From positions 864,001 through 928,000 of the forward strand of contig JAJOZX010000487.1 of assembly GCA_023014485.1 (NCBI GenBank): a stretch of 64,000 nucleotides of DNA, read 5' to 3'. The position numbers and the translations under genes were made by a program. Below, piece by piece: positions 22,018 to 33,524 of the stretch. Under the pieces are notes generated by a model. The model was not told the origin of the DNA, did not search any database, and saw only the letters and a program-made list of their open reading frames with translations. Positions within the stretch are counted from its first letter, which is position 1; every line of letters starts with the position of its first letter. Source of the DNA: Bathynomus jamesi (Eukaryota > Arthropoda > Malacostraca > Isopoda > Cirolanidae).

Positions 22018-23010
22018 TTGAGTGCCACATTTCCGAAGAAATGTAAAGAGAGTACTTACTATGGAGGAAATCATTCGACACGTAGCAAATTCCATTGTCA
22101 TTAAAGAACGCAAACATTGTCCCATTATTCAAAGATGTTAACAGAGCAATGCCCAAGAATTATCGGCTGGTAGCTCTCACTACACAACTTATAAAATGCT
22201 TTGAACGCATAGTTAGAAGCGAAACTACCTACTACCTACAAGGAAAGAACTTATACAGCCCAAATCAACATGGTTTCAGGGCTGGAAGATCGTGGCTATC
22301 ACAGCTATTAGACCACCAGGAGAAAATATTGGAAACACTGAGCCGATGACAAAACATAGATGTAATATATACTGACTTTGCTAAAGCCTTTGATAAATGT
22401 GACTATGGAATTATAGCATATAAACTTAAGAATACGAGAATTATTATAAAGCTGGGAAGGTGGATGTTTAATTTCTTGACGCAAAGAACACAAAGAGTGG
22501 TGGTAAATGGAGTCAAATCGGACGTCTCGGAAGTAGAGAGCTCTGTCCCTCAAGTGTCAGTACTAGTGCCCTTGCTATTCATAATAATTGCATATATTGA
22601 TGCAGATATCAGTGACAGTATTGTATAATCTTTTGCAGATGTCGTAAAGATATGCATGGAAATATTGAACGAAGGTGTCACAGAACGATTACAATACGCC
22701 ATTGAAACATTGTTCCAGTGGGTAGAAGATACCAATATGAAGTTGAACGAAGAAAAACTCCCACTTCTAAGATATGGTAATAACAAGGAGCTACAGAAAA
22801 AGGGTACAAAACTCAGCAAGCCAAACATATAACACCAAATCCATAAGTCAGGGATCTTGGAGTAATAATGCCGTCGGTTACAGAATTCAGAGAGCACTAT
22901 AACAACAAAATTACAACGGCTAGAAAAACAATAGGCATAATATGGAGAAGCTTTCCCAAAAGAAAAACAAACATTATGCAGACCCAGGTGCTGACAGATG
23001 GTGTGTAGCA
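22018..23010 (+). pseudogene. LINE reverse transcriptase fragment, same family as 27.6-29.4 kb
   Basis: Plus-strand frames carry the RT blocks KNYRLVALTTQLIKCFERIV, QHGFRAGRSWLSQLLDHQEK, IYTDFAKAFDKCDYGIIAYK, a degraded VPQ motif and a SFAD box that lacks the second Asp (SFADVV). Several stops and frameshifts interrupt it. The N-terminal endonuclease part is absent. Confidence 0.8.
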
Positions 23011-23155
23011 CACCCAGCTAGAATTCCTTTTGACCCGTTAGGCTAGTTGCATGCTGTTTATTATTTGCTCCTTCGTTGCTATTTCGTCATATATGGTGTG
23101 GAAGTGATAATACATTTTCAAGGCGTTACATTTTACAGCAAAATATAACGCTGAT

Positions 23156-23169
23156 GTGTGTGTGTGTGT

Positions 23170-23213
<44 letters not shown>
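23156..23213. repeat. (TG)n microsatellite at the inner edge of the right arm
   Basis: Pairs with the (CA)n at 11149-11180 and marks where homology between the arms stops. Confidence 0.9.
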
Positions 23214-23215
<2 letters not shown>

Positions 23216-23659
23216 TACGTGAAGAAAGAGAGATAAAATTGTGCTTTAGTTGTGTGTAAGTGATTTACCAAGTGCTATGTTGAAATGAACCCTAGAAGTA
23301 ATTCACTATCAAGCTACTGTCAACAGAGGACGGTCAAATATAACAAGATCTTCGGAGGCGTTCAGACTAGTCAGACTTTGGACTGACCAATATTCAACTA
23401 AGCTATACGGTTTGTTCCTGGGTTCCGCTATTTTATTGGTCAAACTTTTAAAGAAATACATACTTTCATTCGTTCTAGGGTTGTGTGGGCTGAACTAGTG
23501 ATATTTCTCATAAAATGTTTACCGAATTCATGTTTATTGTCAACTTAATCGCTAGAGTGAAAAGGTACGTGTGTCTTCTGCACAAGCTTTTGTATTATAT
23601 TGTATATTTATCTATTAAATATACTTCTCGTCGTATTTTATTCAGAGAATAGTTAAATC

Positions 23660-23732
<73 letters not shown>

Positions 23733-23891
23733 ATATATAGACTAATGCTGGTATGACTGTTAAACCCTTTGAAATATGTGTAATGATGAAGGGTCTAACC
23801 TTTTCTGGAAGATATTACTGTCACTAGGTACTTCTTAGCAGTAGATATGCCTTCACTTCCTTGATTTAGAAGGGTTCCAGCTAGGCTAGAA

Positions 23892-24074
23892 GTGGATTGT
23901 GTTCCGTCGGAGGACCACCAAACTCCTGAAGATCTTTACAGAACGTTAGATTATGAAGCTCTCGATCTCGTTATAATGCCCATAACTGACAGCTTTAACC
24001 GAGCAGACTGCAAAAATATGTCCAGTGTAAATCGTTGCTTCTCAAGAATGCAAAAGGATGGTCGTTCACAGTAG
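23892..24074 (+). pseudogene. possible hAT fragment, partner of 3823-4104
   Basis: A 60-residue frame with SEDHQTPEDLYRTLDYEALD; same origin as 3823-4104, further truncated by a frameshift. Confidence 0.25.
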
Positions 24075-24838
24075 AAATAGAGAGTGTAACCTCTTCAGTA
24101 CCAACTTTGTACTGACGGGTACCTTTGAACAGAAGAACCTATGTGATGTAGTTATATACATACAATCACTGACATCTGGCTAGTAAATCTTTTATCTCCT
24201 CTGTGATCACATAAGCAGAGTTAATTATAGTGATGCCACCCCCCCAATTACCTGCAGTGAGCGTTCGTTTAGTAGTCTCGTACGTATTTGAGCTGGAAAA
24301 AGAGGTTGAAAATTTAAAGATCTTCATTACCAACTATTAAGAACTCCAAAATTTATCAGCAAAAAGGTACCTTTTGGGTTACTTGTATAATAGGAATGTT
24401 TTGTCGATGGGTCTACAGCTGAATTTCTAGCTGACATGAATCAGTACAGGTATAATTAGTCGCGCACTTGTTACGTCATCTGAAATGTATGATTTCACTA
24501 AGGGTGGCTGCTATCATTTTGTGTGTGTTTATTAGAGCTGTTTTGCACTCTTGATTGAAAAAGCATGTAATGACAGAATACTAGAACATTTGATAATGTT
24601 AAGCCGACGAAGCAACTGAGAAAAGTGTAAAGACAACATAAATTATCATGTGAATTCCGAAAAGCCTTTAATTTAGAGGAAAAATAAAAATATTAACTTT
24701 GTATACATTAAAGTTAGATTTGTTTCTTTTAGCTCAGATTTGAAAAATTGATGATTGCGATATATGTATATATATATATATATATATGTTAACAGGTTTG
24801 GTTAAAGGGGTTAATAAGTTTTTGTTGAAGGAAGTGAA

Positions 24839-25600
24839 TCAGTTTAAACTATCAAGCCCTCCACTTTGGTAGAAATATATAAATACTTTTTTTTTGTAAA
24901 CTTTTTTATTACAGGATTGCTTTTGTAATGTAGAAGCATATAGGTCGGGAAGTATGAAATAAAAAATCAATAATAAATAAAAGGAAGAGAGTGGTTGAGC
25001 GGTCAGAACTCTGAGAAACACCTCTGTTAATAGCTTTAGGAGAAGAAGAGTAACCAACTACAACTGCAGCTGTAGTTCGTCCAGAAAAGAGATTAGAGAT
25101 GAGGGTACAGATAGTAGTTTCGAAACCGTGGGAGGAACATTTTGACAATTAAAGATTTGTGGTAGAATCTATCGCTAGTTTTTGATATGTCTAACGCAAT
25201 AGCGAAAGTTTCGCCGAGTCCCCGAAAGGAGGATGACCAACAGTCAGAGATATGCATGAAGATCACCAGCAGTACGTCCCTTGTGGAATCCGTACTGACG
25301 ATCTGGAAGAAGATTGTGTGAAGAGAGATGTTTAAGAATCTTCCTATTAATAATAGATTAAAAATTTGGAAGGGCAAGAAACCAAAGCAATTGGTCATTC
25401 GTTGGAGGGTTGAGAGCGGTCTCCTTCTTTGGGGCAGGCTGAATAAACGTGAACTTTCAGCAGGAAAGAAAAGTACAAGATGAGAGACAAAGACGAGGAA
25501 AGATAAATTTGTAGTGTGTTCGTTCCTCCATAACCAGAAATTTAGCCTTAAGTAATACTTATGTGAAAGATAAAGAGCTGCCAATTAAAGTTAATCATCT
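24839..25600 (-). pseudogene. Jockey-like LINE RT fragment, partner of 2390-3110
   Basis: Minus-strand frames include a degraded VPQGSV-like block (GVSQSSDRSTTLFLLFI) and the same decayed upstream blocks as 2390-3110. Confidence 0.6.
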
Positions 25601-25605
25601 TCAGG

Positions 25606-25651
<46 letters not shown>

Positions 25652-25727
25652 ATTATTCACGAAAGTGACACGTGAAAAATATTTATGATGAATAAAACAA
25701 CGAAGGGAAAAAGAAACACAAAGTGGT

Positions 25728-25763
25728 GCTCAAGCGCTTTCGTCTAATGACATCCTCAGGAAC
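25728..25763 (-). ncRNA. hammerhead-ribozyme-like motif, copy 2
   Basis: Identical core to 438-473, on the minus strand within the 3' terminal repeat of the Penelope-like element. Confidence 0.5.
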
Positions 25764-25810
25764 ACTGGAGTGAAAGGAGAGTTCAAGGCAATATATAGGT
25801 TACAAAAATA

Positions 25811-25861
<51 letters not shown>

Positions 25862-26715
25862 AGTATAGAAAAAATTGTGGGAGGAGCAAACACATTTGTA
25901 TGAAAAAAAAAAAAATTACAATTTTAGCACTTTGCCCGAATTTCAACATAAATTCAAATGGCTTGTTTCAAGCCAATTTTTATAGTTATTATCTGAATGG
26001 TAAACAGGTCACAAACGAATAAAGAAATAAAAATAAATATAAATATAAATTGGGAAAAATTGCAAAATAATGCCTTAGTGATATATACGTCACAGCCTAA
26101 ATAACCATAAAGAAATAAACCAACAGATAAAAAAAAAAAATTGTAAGTGGAGTCTACAAATTCAAGCTCAAAAGGAAAGTTCACAATCAATTTAATAGAT
26201 GATGCCAAAATGATATATATGTCACAAAGAAATAAAGAAATAAACCAACAAAATAAATTGAAAATTAAATTGTAGGAGAGGCACCAAAGGTTTTTTAGTT
26301 ATTGTCTGAATCATATACTACGGTCACAAACGAATTAAAAAAGTACAAGTAAATATAAATTGGAAAACAAAATGATGCCTAGATGATATATAAAGAACTA
26401 TAAAAATATATACAACATATATAAGGTATATATACGAAATATAAACGCAATATATAAGGAATATATATATATTTATATATTATGCATAAGGGAAAAAATT
26501 ACCAAAGGTTTTTATAATTATTGTCTGAAATATATATACATATACATACATATATACATACATACATACATATATATACACATACACATATATATACGTA
26601 CATACACATACATACATATACACATATATAAGAAATACGTATACAACAATAAATTGAAAAATAAAATTGTAAGAGAAACACAGATTTATAAGGAAAAAGA
26701 GACAAAAACAAATTT

Positions 26716-27517
26716 TTACCACAGGTTTAGCAACCTGCCCTTTTTGTTTAAATCCATTCTGAAGGAATTCAGAGCAACGGGATCGAGTTGAAACAGACCT
26801 TCACTCATGTTAAAGTTATTTGTAAGTTGAATTATAGCCGACTCAAGAATATTTCTATTAACAATGTTGCTAGAGTGAAACAAAACTGAAGCATTATTCC
26901 AATCAATACAATGGGATAACTCTGACAAATGGACAAAAAGGGCACTGGACAACTGTCCCGTTCTAACGAAATATTGATGCTGTTTTACACGCGTTTGCAA
27001 ATCCTTTCCCGTCTGACCTATGTAAAAGGAATCACATTGCTTACACCCAATTTTATAGATAATGCCTAAATTATTGGAGGGCTATTTTTTACTATGATGT
27101 TTTTCACAATTTGTTATATGAAAAAACTACACTGATATCCAAAAGTTTAAGTACATTAGCAATGCCTAAGAAGCCCGTGAAAAATGGAAGTACTAAAATA
27201 TTCTTTGACAAGGTGCGAGTGTTATTATTCACACGATAGGAGGTGCGTTTAGCCTTATTAAGACAAGATTCCATGAACGCAGATGGGTAACACAGCTCAC
27301 TTCCAATACCGTTGATATTTTCCAATTCGGCATCGATGTATTCCGGACTGGCGATCCTAAGAGCGCGGAGAAACATTGAGGAAAATATGGCCTTCTTAAT
27401 AGGGGTGTCATGTCCAGAGTAAAAGTGTACGTAGGACAAATTGTTTTTTTTTTCCGATAGATACTAAACTTAAAACCTGGGCTATCCCTATGTACACGCA
27501 CATCCAAAAACGGGAAA
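26716..27517 (-). pseudogene. Penelope RT C-terminal part and GIY-YIG endonuclease
   Basis: The RT end shows NFPFLDVRVHRDSPGFKFSIYRK-type sequence and HFYSGHDTPIKKAIFSSMFL, the conserved block after the Penelope RT fingers, with a frameshift at a T-run near 27445. After a stop near 27104 the endonuclease reads IIYKIGCKQCDSFYIGQTGK (GIY and YIG motifs) followed by LQTRVKQHQ. Both catalytic features of Penelope elements are thus visible, but the copy lacks most of the RT and is broken. Confidence 0.85.
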
Positions 27518-27624
27518 TTCGGGCAAAGTGCTAAAATTGTCATTTTTTTTTTTCCATACAAATGTGTTTGCTCCTCCCACAATTTTTTCTATACTTACTA
27601 TATATATATATGTTTATTTTTGTA

Positions 27625-29423
27625 TTTTTGAACTAACCGACGATCCAAAAGAAATATCTGATACATTGAGAGCTCAATATGAATCAGTTTTCAGTACCCC
27701 AAAAAGTGACAAAGCGATACCTGACATAAATGCATTCTTTGAAGAGGAATTGCAAGGAGAGTATATAACAGACTTTGAGTTTACACCAGAAGATGTAGCG
27801 AGAGCTGTAGAACAAATGAAACTACATTCAGCTGCAGGTCCGGACAATTGGAACGCATTATTGATTAAAAACTGTAAAAATGAAATAGCTACACCTTTAT
27901 ACTGGATATGGAGAAGATCCCTAGACACTGGGGAAATACCGAGCATCTTGAAAAGAGCAAACATTGTCCCTATATATAAAGGAGGGGACAGATCTCAAGC
28001 AAAGAACTATAGACCAGTGTCATTGACGTCCCACCTCACCAAAGTATTTGAAAGAATAGTTAGAGAGAAAATTTATGATTTCCTGGAGACACGGGAAAGA
28101 TTCAACGAAAATCAGCATGGATTCCGATCAGGTAGATCATGCCTATCACAACTAATAGAGCACTACAACAATATCCTAGATGCATTGGAAGGCAATGACA
28201 ACTACGATGTTATATACACAGATTTTGCTAAAGCTTTCGATAAATGTGACCATGGTATAATAGCACATAAAATTAAAGACATGGGAATAACAGACAAAGT
28301 GGGAAAATGGATCTACAACTTCCTTAGTGATCGTCTGCAGGTCGTCAAAATTCAAGGTATATCATCATCAGAATCGGAAGTACGCAGCTCAGTACCACAA
28401 GGGACAGTACTGGCCCCACTCCTGTTTATTATCATGCTAACAGACATAGACAGCGGAGTAAACAGCAATAGTATAGTAACATCCTTTGCAGACGATACAA
28501 AGATCAGCAGAAAAATCAGCGATGTACATGACGTGGAGGCCTTGCAGAGGGACACGAACAAAATATACAAATGGTCAGAAGACAACAACATGTCATTCAA
28601 CGCCGAGAAATTTCAGCTCTTGAGATATGGTAGAAAAGAAGAACTTAAACAGACTGCTTATTATGCTCCAGATAGACAGGAAATTCAGAGAAGCATGAAA
28701 GCGATTGATCTCGGGATAATAATGACAGATAATGCGAAATTCGAAACACAAAATCAGATAGCGATAAATAAAGCAAAAAGAGTCGCCGGACAGGTTCTAA
28801 GAACGTTCAAGAGAAGGGACAGGACAGTAATGATTCCCCTGCTAAAAACACTGATTATACCAAAACTTGAATACTGCTCAGTTTTGACGTCCCCATATAA
28901 AAAGGAAGAAACTAATAAACTAGAAGAAACGCAAAGGCATTTCACAGCCAAGATTGATTGCTGCAAAGAACTCAACTACTGGGAAAGACTACGTAAACTA
29001 AATCTGTACTCACTGGAAAGAAGAAGAGAGAGGTACATCATAATCTACATATGGAAAATGATCGAAAAACTGGTACCAAACCTAAAACTAAACCCAATTA
29101 CCATTAAAATAACACTGGAAAATAGGAAAGGCAGAATGTGTAGTGTTCCCAAATTAAAAGCACGACAAGGGACCTCCTCAACCCTGAAGGAAAATAGCTT
29201 GGTTGTCAGTGGGCCAAGACTTTTCAACCAGCTTCCTAAGGACCTCAGAAACGTAACGGGGGTCAAAGTTGAAGTCTTCAAGAAAAGACTGGATGCCTGG
29301 CTCAGGAGAGTACCAGATGAGCCGGGCGTGCCTGGCTATGTACGGTGGAGAGCGCAAGAAAGCAACTCGCTCCTCCACCAGGCCAGACCTAGAGGCGGGG
29401 CCACCAGCTTGACCTCCGTGTGA
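27625..29423 (+). CDS. LINE reverse transcriptase, open to the natural stop
   Basis: About 599 residues are open without interruption from the LINE 5' edge to the TGA at 29421-29423; the frame also continues upstream through the flanking terminal repeat. RT blocks in order: LHSAAGPDNWNALLIK, AKNYRPVSLTSHLTKVFERI, QHGFRSGRSCLSQLIEHYNN, YTDFAKAFDKCDHGI (first Asp), SSVPQGTVLAPLLFIIM and SFADDTKI (catalytic FADD), then NMSFNAEKF and IIPKLEYCSVLTSPY. The C-terminal domain ends VEVFKKRLDAWLRRVPDEPG. It is the best preserved LINE here but lacks the endonuclease, so it is not autonomous. The clade is in the Jockey/CR1 assemblage; a precise assignment needs a tree. Confidence 0.85.
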
Positions 29424-29461
29424 AGAGAGACCAACACACGAAACAACATAAGGTTCATAAG
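27625..29461 (+). mobile_element. LINE (non-LTR retrotransposon), 5'-truncated, with intact RT ORF
   Basis: Starts within ORF2 and ends 38 bases after the stop codon with two copies of a CATAAGGT-type tail repeat. A short GTA target duplication flanks it. The endonuclease is lost by 5' truncation. Confidence 0.85.
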
Positions 29462-29501
29462 GTAACCTATATATTGCCTTGAACTCTCCTTTCACTCCAG
29501 T

Positions 29502-29537
29502 GTTCCTGAGGATGTCATTAGACGAAAGCGCTTGAGC
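29502..29537 (+). ncRNA. hammerhead-ribozyme-like motif, copy 3
   Basis: Same core as 438-473, in the 3' part of the split terminal repeat. All core bases (CTGAGGA, GAAA, GCGC, TT) are kept. Confidence 0.5.
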
Positions 29538-29575
29538 ACCACTTTGTGTTTCTTTTTCACTTCGTGGTTTTATTC

Positions 29576-29577
<2 letters not shown>

Positions 29578-29617
<40 letters not shown>
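29578..29617. repeat. (TA)n microsatellite
   Basis: Pure AT dinucleotide run between the Penelope repeat and a tRNA-like unit. Confidence 0.9.
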
Positions 29618-29620
<3 letters not shown>

Positions 29621-29694
29621 ACGTAAAGAAGGACGCCTGTATAGGAGAACATTCCGCGCAAGATGAGGAGGGAGAACGAACAAATGAAAAAAAT

Positions 29695-29771
29695 GAGGTA
29701 ACCACCCGGGAATCGAACCCGGGATCTTCCGATTGCCGGTCAGATATGATAACCACTACACCATGGTCCTC
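29695..29771 (-). tRNA. tRNA-like module, single copy
   Basis: A variant with D arm GTGTAGTGGTTATCA, as in tRNA-Val/Asp, and T arm CCGGG-TTCGATT-CCCGG. It is embedded in a truncated array-type unit (29622-29820) next to the 5' LTR-like repeat. The acceptor 5' strand lacks two bases relative to the 3' strand. Confidence 0.35.
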
Positions 29772-29824
29772 ACTCGATCAGAAGTCGTAATTCTCCTACA
29801 TACGCAGTTGAAATGTATATATAG

Positions 29825-30358
29825 GTGTAGTAATGCTTACTTAAGAATATTAATTTTTGTTTAGTTAAGATTATAATGTTTAATATAAATTTACTAATAA
29901 TTGTGAAATTACGATAAAGTATGTTTGTTAGATTGTAATTGTTTAAAATGGGAAGAGTTGGCAATCCTGAACAGAGGCCCACAGAGCTGACTACCCTCAA
30001 AAAGAGTGAGTCATTCGGCAGCGCGATAAGCGTAAAGTTGGGGCCATGTAACCTTAAAATTAAATTAATTGTTTTGTGCCCCTCTCCGACGTAAAATATT
30101 ATAGTAAAATTTCCTACTCGCATCCCCTCAAATTACTTAAAGCATTTTCGGAATTAAATAAAGTGTTAACAAGCGTTTAAAAAGAGTGTTAATGAACCCC
30201 CCTTCCCTTTTGTGTTGTAACGGCTTTCATAGTCTCGGCGTGGCTACCATGAATTTGTAAAGTATTGTGGAAATGAGTAAAGAGAGTGTAAAGATAAATG
30301 CAATAGAGAGCAGAAAGTAGAGTAAATAATGAAAAAATAAATAATAAAACGTATTCAC
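29825..30358 (+). repeat. 5' LTR-like repeat
   Basis: Begins GTGTAGTAATGCTTA and ends GTATTCAC. It differs from the 3' copy at roughly eight sites in ~535, so the pair is about 98 % identical. It contains an AATAAA-type signal near 30158. Compared with the 3' copy it lacks the first ~8 bases (TGATGCGA). Confidence 0.75.
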
Positions 30359-30363
30359 ATTTT

Positions 30364-33300
30364 TGGTGGCTAGCGGCGGGCCTACATCATATTTTGTATG
30401 AGGTTTACCCACGTGCCTATTATTTCGATTAAAATTCTTTCGGCCCGGTATAATAGCTAATAGCATTAATGAATATTTTATTTCGATTATTAAAATATCT
30501 AAATGCAAAGTTTACCCCGTTTGCGGGCAAATTTCGATTTCCATTCCTTAAAATTTCATGGTCAATGTAATTTCAAAATGGCGCATCGCCTTCGACATCC
30601 TTATAGCGTCCCTTACAAACTTCGCGCCTAAAAATTTAATTTTTTTTCTTTCTTTTCGTGGGAGTTTGTTGATTCTGAAATGTTCGTTTGTTCCATTTTT
30701 CATCGTACGGTTCCGTTACTTTTCGCAGTCTAGAGACTCAAAACTTCTTTTAGTCGTTGCGGAGTCGGTTTTCCGTTGGAATCAAAACATTTGAGACTAA
30801 CATTAAATTTCAGAGTCGGTTGTTTCCTAATTCGTTAGCTTTCGTTCAGCCCGTCGGAGAGATATATTTCAAATTGTTCGTTGCTGCCGATGACTTATTC
30901 TTTTCACTTTATTTCGTTCACTTTTTCTCCTGTCCTCAAACCTACCTACGTTTGTCTTTTTTGTGTTTAAACTTTTGGAATTAGTAATAATTGTGATGAT
31001 AATATAATAATAACGATTAATACACATTTTATACGGTCCTTTAAAAATGTTTGAGCGAAAATTTGTACCACATTTCTAGGTATATATACATATATAGTAT
31101 TGTGAGACATTTCATGAACATGTAAAATTTTCTGGGATTTATTAGTAGATTTTTGATTATATTTCGATTGGTTGTATATAATGATAAGCTTATTTTATTG
31201 TTTATGTAGGTTTACGGGCTTTTTGCTTCGCTTCGCTTCGCGCTAAATAGGATTAAGTTACATTTTAAGGGACAGTCGAAAAATAATCTTAAACATATTA
31301 ATTTGTCAGATTATAGGCTGGCCGTATAGGATTGTGTTAGACTTCAAAATAAGCTAAATTGGTTTAACTGAAAGAGAAATTGTGTCGTGAAATTTTCTAT
31401 AAATTCATTTGTTTTTTGGATTTTTTTATATACTCATTAATTATATACTTACATATTAACTTATACGTATATATTAGTTATATATGTAATTATATATATT
31501 TATATACTCATAAAATTTGGTAAGTAGGCTGATTATCTATTTTTTTTCTCCGCTCCTTTCGTTCATTTTCACGACAATTCCGACTGATATTTTGTAAAAT
31601 GGCTATTGTATTGTACTAAAGAAAGATTTCTTGTAGGCCTATCGTTAAATATTTTTCGGATATTGACCTCACTACGGTATATGTCTATTGAGTATTAAAT
31701 TCTTAGTTATTTAACAAAATTTTAATTGGTTTAACATAAATAATCATAGGATTTTTCTTTAATAAGCACAAATGTTATGCATTAAATTCTAAATTGTTCT
31801 TTCCACGCGTAACATTGAATTTATTAATTATAGGTCTAAAAGTGCGGCAGTAAATTTTTTTATTTTGGGGGCCTGTGTGAGTCATGGTACACATATTTTA
31901 CTAAATCTGGATATTGTAATTTTTTTTTAATTACAGAAATTTGTGTAGAAAGTTTTTTCATATATTGTTTGTTTACGTTTTATCAATTCATTAAATTTTA
32001 TTTGTATAGGTAGGCCGATTTTTATTTCTTTCCTCCAGTTCAATGAAAATGGTAAAATTTTTATTTGGAATTTAGATTGTATTGTAAAAAGGATGTTTTG
32101 AGTTGATATTTTAATTTGGGTATTAGGAATGAAAAATGTCCTTTTTTTGTTTAGTTCGAGCGTTTGCATAGAAAAGATTACAAAATTATGTCAGGATATA
32201 ATGCAATTTCGTTCGGTTAGGGATATTTGTATAGAGGTTCGCTTACAAACAAAGCGACCGCTCTCAATTATGCAATGTTTTGTTTTTGTTTACAGTAGGT
32301 TGCGTGTATTTGTGAGTGCATATTATCTATTCTTATTTAGTATAACGATGCAAATTTGTAGTTTCACTTGGAAACGATAATTTACTGGGATTTTTGTGAT
32401 TTGCAAACCATACTGGGGTTTCTGTTGGAGGAGAGGTCTCTCAGATGTGATTTGTGAATTGCGAGTTTTTCATATGAAATTTGGCGTTTCAAGTTGAAAT
32501 TACTGTATTAAAATAATTTTCGGTCGTAATATTTAAATTTTTTTAACTTTTTAATAACTTTTGAGAAAATTGTTATTGTTTAAACCTTCAATCGGGTACT
32601 AATGCATTTAAAACATTGGCTCGAGTGTTCCCTCTGAAATGGAGCCTTCTAGATAGCCAGTAACGTTTTTGTGGCGTCTTAGTGTGCTCCCCCCAAAGGG
32701 CAAGAGGGTTCATGATTGTCAGAGAAGTGATGACATGAAGTTTCTGTGGTTCGTTTTAGTCTTTTGTATTTAAAAGTATTGATGTGATTTCTGAAGGTAG
32801 TTTGAACAATAATATTTCTTAAATTATACTAACAGTTACTATGTATGGGCGCTTTTATATTTATACTGTATAATTTTGTTTCGTACGTTTTATGACTTTT
32901 TTTTATCTTCTCCGATGTAACTGCCATAAGTGACCTTATTGGTAGCTAGCTAGATGTGATTAAATTTTTGCGAAATTCTGAGATTTGTCCTTTTTTTTCC
33001 GTGAATTTGGCCAGAGCAAATGTGTAGTTAGTGTTTCGAAGTGAACTGTCGAGAAAATTCGATAAATTAAATATGAAATGATAAGCAGTACAGAAACACG
33101 TTTCGAATAAACTTTTTTTTCAAAAATTCGAAAGGCTCGGTTTGGAGGCAACCAAGTTGAATCCGAGTTCCATCCATTGAGTTTAGTCGACTGGATAGGT
33201 GATCGATCACCAATGATGAGAGAGAGAGAGAGAGAGAGAAGAGAAACCAACTGCGCAGGGACTTGGCGCAGGATGGTTTCGGAAGAGAAGAGACAGAAGA

Positions 33301-33514
33301 GAGAAACCGAATGCGCATGGACTTGGCGCAGGACAGTTTCGGAAGAGAAGAGAAACTTGGTGTGCAGGGTCTTGGCACACGAAAGTTTCGATCGAAGATG
33401 GTCTACTGGTATTTTTCGGGCAGCAGCTGGTCACGCTGCTCGAATGCTTCGCTAAATATGTTTTAGCACGCGGTAGGCAAGCCACGAGAGCTTGAACGGG
33501 TGTCTAAGATTGTA
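30364..33514. other. interior of the LTR-like element, no gene seen
   Basis: AT-rich with no gag, protease, RT or integrase motif in any frame. The short ORFs have low-complexity composition. A minisatellite lies at 33239-33402. Confidence 0.5.
33239..33402. repeat. minisatellite of ~55 bp units
   Basis: Three diverging units with GAGAAACC..., GGACTTGGCGCAGGA and GTTTCGGAAGAGAAGAGA, the last one more decayed (TCTTGGCACACGAAAGTTTCG). A GA run precedes it. Confidence 0.8.
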
Positions 33515-33524
33515 CTGTCCAATT

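Larger units (their letters stand above)
23165..25960. repeat. right arm of the ~3 kb inverted duplication
   Basis: Reverse complement of the left arm (1-11180 without its insertions). It includes the empty sites of three insertions: the CT microsatellite at 23662-23711 (CR1-like LINE), a single AAAGTTAA at 25587-25594 (element 1503-2379), and the TA run at 25610-25646 (mariner). Confidence 0.85.
25640..27517 (-). mobile_element. Penelope-like element, 5'-truncated, with 3' pseudo-LTR
   Basis: Minus strand: RT remnant (27517-27104), GIY-YIG endonuclease (~27071-26716), a long AT-rich 3' region of diverged ~150 bp repeats (26700-25960), and the terminal repeat with the hammerhead-like motif (25960-25640). 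At ~27512 the RT is joined head-to-head to another terminal repeat in the opposite orientation. Inverted or tandem terminal repeats of this sort are known for Penelope elements. Confidence 0.8.
27518..29590 (+). mobile_element. Penelope pseudo-LTR, plus orientation, split by a LINE
   Basis: 27515-27624 and 29462-29590 together equal the reverse complement of 25640-25960. The break lies in TTTTTGTA|ACCTATATATTGCC, where the LINE 27625-29461 is inserted; GTA is repeated on both sides. Confidence 0.8.

Noticed and set aside
26480..26722. ORFs rich in Tyr, Val and Cys around 26.5-26.7 kb and 57.8-58.2 kb
   Set aside because: They are translations of TA/CA microsatellites.
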